A stretch of DNA of 42,033 bases from Mesostigma viride (Eukaryota; Streptophyta; Mesostigmatophyceae; Mesostigmatales; Mesostigmataceae), in contig RPFO01000551.1 in assembly GCA_009746045.1 (NCBI GenBank), positions 57,501 through 99,533 on the forward strand. Reading direction: 5' to 3'. A program made the position numbers and the translations under genes. This document shows positions 34,458-42,033 of this stretch, piece after piece. The notes beneath the pieces are model-generated. The model was not told where the DNA came from, did not search any database, and saw only the letters and a program-made list of their open reading frames with translations. Positions within the stretch are counted from its first letter, which is position 1. Each line of letters starts with the position of its first letter.

Positions 34458-34881
34458 ATGCAGCGCCAGGACCCGCAACTTCATGGCTGCATCTGGCCGG
34501 AAAGAAGGCAAAAAGCTTACGCTCAACGAGGTAAGAAAGCAGGAAAGCGCTATCTTAGGACGTTTAATACAAGAACGTACCATAACGGGCATTTATTCGT
34601 GCCCAGGCGCACAAGAAAGGCCACCCTTTCATGGAGAGGTCGGGCGCGCATGGCGCAGGCCTAATGTTATCTTACCGCAAAATGACGGGAAAGGTAAAGA
34701 TAGCAGCGGGAATTTTTACGGCTTTAGAAACATCATTAAACTAGCTTCCATTAGGACCATCAAAACTGGCAACAATCGACAATCACACCTGCAGGCATCC
34801 ATTATACTTTATTCATCCCGACAGAAATTCAGGCCGGACCCCCCTGCCGATGGTAAAGAAAAAGAGCCCGCGACATTATAG
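34458..34881 (+). pseudogene. Right-arm counterpart of the 150-aa open frame, frameshifted
   Basis: ATG 34458 matches the left-arm start (MQRQDPQL) but an extra base after CCGGAAA shifts the frame. The main homologous frame runs 34483-34881 with GIYSCPGAQE and VILPQNDGKGKDSSGNFYGF preserved. A consensus donor GAG|GTAAGA is present at 34531; the left arm has GAGCTAAGA there. Whether either copy is expressed is unknown. Confidence 0.3.
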
Positions 34882-34997
34882 ATCGCAACTATCCCACCAT
34901 AAATTAGAATCAGTAACTAATTTTCTCCAAGAATCGAGCATTTTTTCTGCTTTCCGCGAGCCAGATTTGTCACGTTTCGTCTAAAAGCAGTCGCCAT

Positions 34998-35929
34998 GGC
35001 CACTTCCGCAAGGGGTGCGCGCACCGTGCACCCACTTTTCACGGTACGGAGGGTACCGCGGAATTTTTTTGGCGCGGAAAATATTCGCCGCCAAAAATTA
35101 ACCATGCATGCATGCCCGTCGTCTCCAAACATTGCATTACATGCACGTGACGGCGTGTTCCCTCGGTCATGGTGCGCGGCGGTGCCAGCTGGACTGATGT
35201 CATGCCCTCCACGTAGGCTCGTTCTACATTTCAGAACTGATCCATGGCGCATAATTAGAATTTTGGAAGGTAGAATCAGGTTCTGAAGGTTCTACATAGT
35301 AGCCTAGTAAGGGTACACTAACATGTAGCCCAGTAGTTACTAATCCTGCGATCATGACGGAATATACATGTAGTGATACTAATCGATACATGTAGTACAC
35401 ATGGTTGGCGCACAGAATGTTGTACAACCTGCCCTACATGTCGGAAAAACGCACACTCTGACAAACGTGATTGGAATATATTGTACAACATCATCACTAA
35501 CGCTACATCCGGAACTGTTCTAGTGAATAGCATTACAATGTACTCCCCCGGCAGGTGTGGGTGCCCGAGTACTTGGAGTCTGAACACGCAGTGTCGACTC
35601 CTATTGGTGCAAAGGCATTTTTGTCGTCTCTTCATTTTTTTTTCTCCGTTACCACTATATATTGTACAATAGCATGTAGGATGGTACATCCAGAACTGTT
35701 CGAGCGAATAGCAGGGGGATCTACACCCCCGGTGGGGATCTACACCCTACTCCAATACCTGGATGAGACCGGCAGTCGCCGTGTCGAATCCTTTTCGCGG
35801 CATGTCAGTTTTCAGGGTTCTTTTTTTTTTGTTTTTTTCCCTTTTTTTTTTTTTTCTCCATTTTTACAAATCAGATTTTTCAGAACAGTGCATACGGCTA
35901 AGCTTTCATTTCGCAAGACAATTCTTACG
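34998..35929. other. Intergenic region with small duplications
   Basis: No supportable gene. A TTTTTGGCG...CGCCGCCAAAAA stem lies at about 35066-35097. A ~50-bp segment (TATTGTACAA...TACATCC-GAACTGTTC...GAATAGCA) occurs at ~35477-35530 and again at ~35659-35711. Its GAACTGTTC...GAATAGCA end recurs inside the palindrome at ~36232. An acceptor-like CCCCCGGCAG precedes an open stretch at 35556, but no gene model could be built. Confidence 0.5.
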
Positions 35930-36679
35930 GCACCTTCCAAAGTCCCTGGTGTGTGTCAGTGCAGCGTCGACATGGCATGCGTGGAGGATATTTGCGTACG
36001 TACGACGAATCATCTGAAACGACTGGTCCAACCTGAAAAATTTTGAATTTTTGCCGTGTCCAGTAACGGTCCTAGGTTGCACCCGCGGGCCGTTCCGGCA
36101 GCTGTACAGAATAGATCAGAAAGATACGCCGCGGAATGACGCCAGTGCCCGGCAAATGTGAGTCGGGAACTGAACAGTCACTACAAACGTCGAAAATCTA
36201 TTGCTCCACCCCCCAAAAAAAGCGTTCCGGAACTGTTCGAAGCGAATAGCACTGACAGGATTCGAACCTGCGTCCAGAGTGAGGTTGCGGAGTGAGGGAG
36301 GCCAGCCATCATGGTCCGCACACAAATCTGGCTCGGGTCCGATCCCTGTCAGTGCTCTTCGCTTCGAACAGGTCCGGAACGCTTTTTTGTGGGGTTTGAG
36401 CAATAAATACTCGACATTTGCAGTGACTGTTCAGTTCCGGGCTCACAAATGATTTGCCGGGCACAGGCGTCGTTGCGCGGCGTATCTTTGTGATCTTTTC
36501 TGTACAGCTGTCGGAACGGCCCGCGGGTGCAACCTAGGACCGTTACTGGACACGGAAAAAATTTAAAATTTTTCAGGTTGGACCAGTCGTTTCACATGAT
36601 TCGTCGTACGTACGCAAATATCCTCCACGCATGCCATGTCGACGCTGCACTGACACACACCAGGGACTTTGGAAGGTGC
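35930..36679. mobile_element. 750-bp long-TIR palindromic element (MITE/Foldback-like) with tRNA-like centre
   Basis: Arms start GCACCTTCCAAAGTCCCTGG and end in its reverse complement; ~340-bp arms match at roughly 90% by eye. The centre (36247-36358) is bounded by AGCACTGACAGG and its complement. No protein is encoded and no clear target-site duplication is visible. The borders GGTGC|GCACC are themselves palindromic. Non-autonomous element is the likeliest reading. Confidence 0.78.
36247..36358 (-). other. tRNA-like segment with pol III B-box
   Basis: On the minus strand the 3' end reads GCAGG-TTCGAAT-CCTGT then CAGTGCT: a T-arm with a perfect B-box (GGTTCGAATCC) and an acceptor half that pairs with AGCACTG at the other end. 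No acceptable D-arm, A-box or anticodon arm is seen and the length is ~110, so this is a tRNA relic or mimic, not a working tRNA. Confidence 0.5.
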
Positions 36680-36785
36680 GCACCCTGCCCGCCCAGGTAA
36701 TTGATGCGGTGTTTTGCAGGCGCGCACCGCCGGATGCGCCCACCACGCCCGCCACCGCACGTCCAGTGACCGACTGTGGTCCACG

Positions 36786-37560
36786 TTCTTTTTCGCCTGC
36801 GGGTGCAGCCCCCATAATGCGTACGAGCAGCTTCACGGCTTTCTTCTTTGGAAATCAAGAACAACGGGCCTGACAACAACAACAACGACAGCAGCATCAG
36901 CAACAACAAGAGTGAGTTGCGGGATTTTACGTACGTGGTTTTCCTAATTTTTTTTCACCTGGCATGTTGAGTATTCATCCCATTTTGCGTCATGACGGCT
37001 TCCTGAACGACGACTCTCTCTCCCTCTCCCTCTCCCCCCCTCTCCCTCTTATTTTTCACCAGGTTTTTCATGCCGATTTTAAATCCCTTTTGCGTCATGC
37101 TCTTTGTAGCGTGATGTCGTCAATTGTCACTCACAACAATACTATCATTGTGGTTCGTTCTTTTTCGCCTGCGGGTGCAGGTCACGGTCGTTGCGTACGA
37201 GCAGCTTCACGGCTTTCTTCTTTGGAAATCAAGAACAACGGGCCTGACAACAAGAACAACGACAGCAGCATCAGCAACAACAAGAGTGAGTTGCGGGATT
37301 TTATGTACGTTGTTTTTCTCATGTTTTTTCACCTGTCATGTTGAGTATTCATCCCATTTTGCGTCATGCCGGCTTCCTGAACGACGACTCTCTCTCCCTC
37401 TCCCTCTCCCCCCCTCTCCCTCTTATTTTTCACCAGGTTTTTCATGCCGATTTTTAATCCCTTTTGCGTCATGCTCCTTGTAGCGTGATGTCGTCAATTG
37501 TCACTCACAACCATGCTATCATTGTGGTTCGTTCTTTTTCGCCTGCGGGTGCAGGTCACG
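36786..37560 (+). repeat. 373-bp tandem repeat with splice-site-like borders
   Basis: Units start TTCTTTTTCGCCTGCGGGTG at 36786, 37158 and 37532 (spacing 372 and 374; the third copy is truncated). Each full unit has an acceptor-like GCGGGTGCAG, a ~110-base open block with CAACAACAAC/GACAGCAGCATC codon runs, then AAGA|GTGAGTTG resembling a donor. Later come a CTCTCC tract and another acceptor-like TTTTTCACCAG. It could be a duplicated exon of an unidentified gene; no family is recognised. Confidence 0.75.
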
Positions 37561-37610
37561 AGCGTTGCGTGCGGTGCGTCATCAATCCAAGAACAAAACA
37601 CGATGTGGCT

Positions 37611-38390
37611 AAACCCTCCCTCTCCCTCTCCCTCTCCCTCTCCCTCTCCCTCTCCCTCTCCCTCTCCCTCTCCCTCTCCCTCTCCCTCTCCCTCTCCCTC
37701 TCCCTCTCCCTCTCCCTCTCCCTCTCCTCTCCCTCTCCCTCTCCCTCTCCCTCTCCCTCTCCCTCTCTCTCCTCTCCCTCTCCTCTCCTCTCCTCTCCCT
37801 CTCCCTCTCCCTCTCCCTCTCCCTCTCCCTCTCCCTCTCCCTCTCCCTCTCCCTCTCCCTCTCCCTCTCCCTCTCCCTCTCCCTCTCCCTCTCCCTCTCC
37901 CTCTCCCTCTCCCTCTCCCTCTCCCTCTCCCTCTCCCTCTCCCTCTCCCTCTCCCTCTCCCTCTCCCTCTCCTCTCCCTCTCCCTCTCCCTCTCCCTCTC
38001 CCTCTCCCTCTCCCTCTCCCTCTCCCTCTCCCTCTCCCTCTCCCTCTCCCTCTCCCTCTCCCTCTCCCTTCCCCTCCCTCTCCCTCTCCCTCTCCCTCTC
38101 CCTCTCCCTCTCCCTCTCCCTCTCCCTCTCCCTCTCCCTCTCCCTCTCCCTCTCCCTCTCCCTCTCCCTCTCCTCTCCCTCTCCCTCTCCCTCCCTCCCT
38201 CCCTCCCCCTCCTCCCTCCCTCCCTCCCTCCCTCCCTCCCTCCCTCCTCCCTCCCTCCCTCCCTCCCTCCCCCCTCTCCTCCCTCCCTCCCTCCCTCCCT
38301 CCCTCCCTCCCTCCTCCCTCCCTCCCTTCCTCCCTCCCTCCCTCCCTCCTCCCTCCATCCCTCCCTCCCTCCCTCCATCCCTCCATCCCT
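37611..38390 (+). repeat. (CCCTCT)n then (CCCT)n simple-sequence DNA
   Basis: Near-perfect hexamer array to ~38188, with phase slips where CCCTCT loses a base, then CCCT/CCTC-rich DNA to ~38390. All frames on both strands stay open (Ser-Pro, Leu-Pro or Glu-Gly/Arg-Gly dipeptides), so long open frames here are not genes. Confidence 0.96.
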
Positions 38391-38718
38391 CTTACGGTTA
38401 CGCTTACGCTTACGGTTACGCTTACGGTTACGCTTACGCTTACGGTTACGCTTACGCTTACGCTTACGCTTACGCTTACGCTTACGCTTACGCTTACGCT
38501 TACGCTTACGCTTACGCTTACGCTTACGCTTACGCTTACGCTTACGCTTACGCTTACGCTTACGCTTACGCTTACGCTTACGCTTACGCTTACGCTTACG
38601 CTTACGCTTACGCTTACGCCCTCCCTCTCCCTACGGTTACGCTTACGCTTACGGTTATGCTTACGCTTAGGTTTACGCTTACGTTTACGCTTAGGCTTAC
38701 GCTTACGCTTACGCCCTC
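38391..38718 (+). repeat. (TTACGC)n hexamer array with TTACGG variants
   Basis: About 38 copies of TTACGC between 38391 and 38618 with TTACGG variants at the left end. A second, more degenerate block follows at 38630-38714 after a CCCTCT interruption. It does not match a telomere repeat I know. Confidence 0.95.
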
Positions 38719-39465
<747 letters not shown>

Positions 39466-39499
39466 CCCCCCTTTTACAAACACCATAATTCTGCCAACG

Positions 39500-39920
39500 T
39501 CACTCTTCCTGGACCGTGTGATAGTTACGCCCGCCGTCGTTTCTTGTCTTACTGGAAGAGCACATGACCAACATTGGTTGTGCTAGTTACGCCCGCCGTC
39601 GTTTCTTTGCCTTTTCGATGTCGAAATATATCTCGTGAAAGATGCACCCCCGTCAGTTAACTTGTCATCTTGTAAGCTCAATCTTTCCATGATAGTTACG
39701 CCCGCCGTCGTTTCTTTTGCATCTTCGATGTCGAAGTGTTTGTCGTGAAAGTTGCATCCCGTCAGCTTCTTGTAAGATCAATGTTTCATGATAGTTCCCG
39801 CCGTCGTTTTTTTTTATTTTCGATGTCGAAGAATATGTCGTGAAAGTTGCAGCGCGTTCGTGTCCATTGTGATCTTGTGATATCAAAGTTTCCCATGATA
39901 GTTACGCCCGCGTCGTTTCT
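39500..39920 (+). repeat. ~105-bp tandem repeat carrying the 20-bp quasi-palindrome
   Basis: Motif copies GTTACGCCCGCCGTCGTTTC at 39524, 39586 and 39695, a truncated one at 39794 and a one-base-shorter one at 39901. From the second onward units share TCGATGTCGAA, GTCGTGAAAGTTGCA and CTTGTAAGATCAA (period 99-109). The array lies 5' of the + strand ORF cluster and in its orientation. Confidence 0.88.
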
Positions 39921-40043
39921 GTTGCTTCTCGTTCGTTAAAATATTAATGAAGTTTTTTACCATCGTTCACCTAAAACAAATTACTTTAAATCTGCACCCG
40001 TTAAACCACACCCCCTCGAAATGACTCCATGGTTGCAGAACAA

Positions 40044-40279
40044 ATGTCAGAAGAAGAACCAAAAAAATGCTTCGGAAACCACAAGCGCAAAAGGAAAGCC
40101 GATGACATTTAGAGACCCTCTCGGAGGATGTGCCGGAGTTGGTTTCTTCGGATGACGAGTTTGAATACTCAAAAACATCAGGGGGACAAGTTCTTGAGAA
40201 AGCATGGAAGGTGTTTGTGACAAACGCGTTTGTGGAATGGATAAAAAAACTATTCGAGAATAGTAACTTGTTATTATAA
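40044..40279 (+). pseudogene. Small acidic/basic protein, frame broken
   Basis: ATG 40044 reads MSEEEPKKCFGNHKRKRKAD and stops at TAG 40110. From 40106 another frame continues in protein-like fashion (HLETLSEDVPELVSSDDEFE ... AWKVFVTNAFVEWIKKLFEN) to TAA at 40279. A one-base loss near 40105 would explain this; an unseen intron is the alternative. An acceptor-like GGTTGCAG precedes the ATG. Function is unknown. Confidence 0.4.
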
Positions 40280-40282
40280 AAT

Positions 40283-40288
40283 AATAAA
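40283..40288 (+). terminator. AATAAA poly(A)-type signal 1
   Basis: AATAAA just after the stop at 40279, inside a block AACTTGTTATTAT...AATAAATTAATGTTTAT that recurs at 40993-41040. Confidence 0.45.
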
Positions 40289-40331
40289 TTAATGTTTATG
40301 AATTTTTTTGTTCGTTTTTTCCCTGAAAAAG

Positions 40332-40586
40332 ATGGAGTCCGAGATCGTGAATGAAGTCTACGGAAGCGTCCTTCAAAACGTTTTCAAACAAGTTCGCTTC
40401 CTGTCGCGTGTCATATTCGAGGAAGTTCGAGTCGCGCAGGAGAGGACAGGCCGCCACTTGGCCGTTTTATTGGCGTTTGATTCGTTCAGCCAAATGGAGA
40501 GAATTATGTACGCCCAGCTAGCTGATATGAACTTCTGTATTCAAGAGGGTTTTTTCAGACCACAGATGGATCTAAGAGTGCCATAG
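40332..40586 (+). CDS. Unrecognised 84-aa protein
   Basis: ATG 40332 (MESEIVNEVYGSVLQNVFKQ), stop 40586. The composition looks like a soluble helical protein (VRFLSRVIFEEVRVAQER, LAVLLAFDSFSQMER). The upstream TTG start at 40308 is not needed. No family is recognised. It could be a complete small protein or one exon of a larger gene with the neighbouring frames. Confidence 0.5.
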   Translation: MESEIVNEVYGSVLQNVFKQVRFLSRVIFEEVRVAQERTGRHLAVLLAFDSFSQMERIMYAQLADMNFCIQEGFFRPQMDLRVP

Positions 40587-40698
40587 ATACCCGTATGTTA
40601 CGCATTCTCTGCGCGTGAGGGCTGATGCATGTGTAGGGCATACCCCTCAACATGAACTTTTTCTTGCTCTCTGACCCGATCGTGAGGGATGGGATCGC

Positions 40699-40893
40699 AT
40701 GCGTAGTACGCGAAAGTGCTCCAAGGAGGGGTGTGGGTGCGAAACAGGACCTCATATCAAGTGGTGTAGAGGATGTAGGGATGCCAGATATTGCAGTGAG
40801 GAGTGCCAGCGTGCGGACTGGAGTAGGCATAAGGATAGATGCGACGCTGAGGCAAGCGAGGGAGGTGCTGGCAGGGGTGAAGTGGGGGGTTAA
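40699..40893 (+). CDS. MYND-type zinc finger, small protein or exon
   Basis: ATG 40699, stop TAA 40893, 64 aa. Zinc ligands follow the MYND pattern: CSKEGC/CGC, then WCRGC, ARYCSEECQRADW, and RHKDRC (C-x2-C-x4-YC-x3-C-x7-H-x3-C). MYND fingers bind proline-rich partner peptides and usually sit at the C-terminus of larger proteins, so this may be the last exon of a gene whose upstream part is not evident. An in-frame TGA at 40672 limits upstream extension without splicing. Confidence 0.7.
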   Translation: MRSTRKCSKEGCGCETGPHIKWCRGCRDARYCSEECQRADWSRHKDRCDAEASEGGAGRGEVGG

Positions 40894-41020
40894 CGTGCGA
40901 CGATACTGGATAAAACTATGGGGTCTGATGTCGACTTCTCTTCAACTTCCACGACGGCTCTGCCTCTTAGAAAAACTTGAAATGTAGAGTAATAACTTGT
41001 TTTATATGATGTTATTTTTA

Positions 41021-41026
41021 AATAAA
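41021..41026 (+). terminator. AATAAA poly(A)-type signal 2
   Basis: AATAAA in the second copy of the AACTTGTT...AATAAATTAATGTTTAT block, 128 bases after the MYND stop codon. Confidence 0.45.
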
Positions 41027-41064
41027 TTAATGTTTATAACGTATCATTTTCCTCCTACGCGCAG

Positions 41065-41263
41065 GAAATGGTGGAGGTTAAGAGAGTTTGGCCAAAAGGC
41101 AAAGGAACCGACACACCTTGACATAATGGAAGGAGTCTTTCCATTGTACATCAAAAAAGTCGGGTTACTGGCTCGCTTCCGATTCGACTCCTCGTCCGAG
41201 TCCGGTGATACCGGACAGTGTCAAGTCTGGAAGGTTTCAGCACATCAATCGCACATTGAATAG
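41065..41263 (+). CDS. Unrecognised small protein or exon
   Basis: Open frame after an acceptor-like CCTCCTACGCGCAG (ends 41064): KWWRLREFGQKAKEPTHLDI, then MEGVFPLYIKKV and LLARFRFDSSSESGD, stop at 41263. If not spliced, the first ATG is 41126 (45 aa). No family is recognised. Confidence 0.4.
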
Positions 41264-41296
41264 ATAATGTTTTATCGCCATATTGCTGTTCGACAA

Positions 41297-41317
41297 GTTG
41301 CGCCTTGGGGCGTTTCT
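41297..41317 (+). repeat. Quasi-palindrome copy (TTGG core)
   Basis: GTTGCGCCTTGGGGCGTTTC between the frames ending at 41263 and starting at 41431. The core is the complement of the CCAA core seen in the transposase-like gene intron. Confidence 0.85.
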
Positions 41318-41343
41318 TTGCGCCAAATTTAAACCTTCGTATT

Positions 41344-41349
41344 AATAAA
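41344..41349 (+). terminator. AATAAA poly(A)-type signal 3
   Basis: AATAAA 80 bases after the stop at 41263, downstream of the quasi-palindrome copy at 41297-41317. Confidence 0.4.
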
Positions 41350-41430
41350 CAAGTACAATAAAAAAAATTTCAAAACGTTTTTTTTGAATTTTATTTTCCG
41401 GGGCCGGTATGTTATCGTAACTTGTCGCAG

Positions 41431-41787
41431 ATGTCCGTTCGACGGAAGATTCGTCCGATTCGTCTAGTCACTCCTGATGGAGGATTGGCAACGACTTCAA
41501 CAAACACCAAGCGGTTGCCACTGTCATTAGAGTGTTGCTCGCTCAATAGGGGCCGCGCAAGTGTGATGTGTCACTTGCAAGAAACCGCTCTTGGATTTGA
41601 CTTGTATTGCCGAAAGCACGAAGAACATTCTCGTCACATCGAAAATGCCCTCAGTCGCGGACTTGGAATGGCGGCGCCCTCGACCTGGATTGGCGGGGGG
41701 GCCTTGCGACTTCGCCTGGACATGACAGTCGGAGAGGTCTTGGGTGTAAATTTTGATTTCACCAGGGGAGACGAGTATTTCCGTTGA
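41431..41787 (+). CDS. Unrecognised 118-aa protein
   Basis: ATG 41431 (MSVRRKIRPIRLVTPDGG), stop TGA 41787. Contains SLECCSLNRGRASVMCHLQE, CRKHEEHSRH and LRLRLDMTVGEVLGVNFDF. A Cys/His set (CC, C, C, H, H) could bind metal but matches no motif I know. GTCGCAG immediately before the ATG could be a splice acceptor, so this may be an exon. Confidence 0.45.
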   Translation: MSVRRKIRPIRLVTPDGGLATTSTNTKRLPLSLECCSLNRGRASVMCHLQETALGFDLYCRKHEEHSRHIENALSRGLGMAAPSTWIGGGALRLRLDMTVGEVLGVNFDFTRGDEYFR

Positions 41788-41886
41788 AGATTGGATAGTA
41801 GACTCCGCGACAGGTGCGGACTTGGCAAAGGGAGGCTACGTTGCCGGCGCCCAAGAAATGGTTGGAGTAGCTTGAGATGCTTTTTG

Positions 41887-42033
41887 ATGACGACACCTTT
41901 TGCCGACTCGCGTGACACGGATGTAAGCGAACTTTATCGGCGTATGTGTTTTGCACTCGCCGACTATTCCGCTGATAACTCAACGAGAGTTCGATTTTCG
42001 CGTGGAAACAAAAGCCCAAAGCGATTGTATCCG
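41887..42033 (+). CDS. Open frame running off the window end
   Basis: ATG 41887 (MTTPFADSRDTDVSELYRRM), open for 49 codons to the end of the window (…KSPKRLYP). The composition is protein-like; the product is unknown. Confidence 0.4.
   Translation, partial: MTTPFADSRDTDVSELYRRMCFALADYSADNSTRVRFSRGNKSPKRLYP

Larger units (their letters stand above)
12969..34997. mobile_element. Giant ~22-kb palindrome: inverted arms enclosing an inverted satellite
   Basis: The outer ends ATGGC...GACTGCCTTTAGACG (12969) and the reverse complement at 34997 start two arms that match for their whole length at roughly 95% by eye. The arms enclose ~18.5 kb of ~71-bp satellite that is itself inverted at ~19635. Long inverted repeats containing tandem repeats resemble Foldback-type elements; a segmental inversion of a satellite block is the other reading. 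No target-site duplication and no transposase were seen inside. Confidence 0.8.
33405..34997 (+). repeat. Right inverted arm (~1.59 kb)
   Basis: Mirror of the left arm starting at GAGTCATATTGATTCATGG. Single-base differences and small indels relative to the left arm show the two copies have diverged independently. Outward TATATAAAG lies at 34034-34042. Confidence 0.92.

Noticed and set aside
12969-34997. Palindrome as a read-through (missing adapter) sequencing artefact
   Set aside because: Arms differ by substitutions, indels and minisatellite length, and the two satellite halves differ in length and higher-order period; a mirror artefact would be near-identical. Long-read spanning is still needed.
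36247-36358. A functional tRNA gene
   Set aside because: T-arm and acceptor pairing are good, but there is no acceptable D-arm, A-box or anticodon arm and the length is ~110; it sits at the centre of a palindrome.
38391-38718. Interstitial telomere
   Set aside because: TTACGC does not match telomere repeats known to me; kept only as a question in the findings.

Overview
This is a eukaryotic nuclear window, most likely from a plastid-bearing alga or related protist. The evidence is GT-AG introns in two genes and an ABC transporter whose NBD motifs resemble the plastid-type D subfamily of plants and algae. There is also a very large load of satellites, simple-sequence DNA and long palindromes. 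Species cannot be fixed from the sequence. No bacterial-style operon, rRNA or canonical tRNA was found.

Layout. (1) 1-5892, + strand: 3' half of an ABC subfamily D transporter gene. Five exons join in phase (<1-49, 1015-1096, 1782-2202, 2637-3253, 5740-5892) and encode the whole nucleotide-binding domain with two large low-complexity insertions. The last intron (2.5 kb) carries a triplicated splice donor, a 12-bp array and an 8-bp array. (2) 5893-7821: no supportable gene; a duplicated CACGTG palindrome element. (3) 7822-11171, - strand: a four-exon gene for a ~990-aa protein with a Cys/His-rich region and an RNase H-like, DDE-transposase-like core. Upstream of it (11300-11880) is a 225-bp tandem repeat. 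(4) 12969-34997: a ~22-kb giant palindrome. Two inverted arms (~1.9 and ~1.6 kb) enclose ~18.5 kb of a ~71-bp satellite that flips orientation at ~19635. The right half is a higher-order repeat of 1908 bp. (5) 34998-37610: degenerate repeats, a 750-bp long-TIR palindrome with a tRNA-like centre, and a 373-bp tandem repeat. (6) 37611-39470: (CCCTCT)n, (TTACGC)n and (CT)n simple-sequence DNA. (7) 39524-42033: a ~105-bp tandem repeat, then a compact + strand run of small ORFs, one with a MYND zinc finger, separated by AT-rich spacers with AATAAA signals.

Connections. A 20-bp quasi-palindrome, GTT[AG]CGCC-N4-G[GT]CGTTTC, ties regions 3 and 7 together. I count 15 copies: six in the repeat upstream of the transposase-like gene, three inside two of its introns, five in the repeat upstream of the MYND cluster and one within that cluster. 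Outer bases are nearly constant and the central four vary, which resembles a recombinase or transposase recognition site. This motif and the giant satellite palindrome are the two best candidates for something undescribed. All gene calls were made by reading translations and splice sites by eye; no database search was run.
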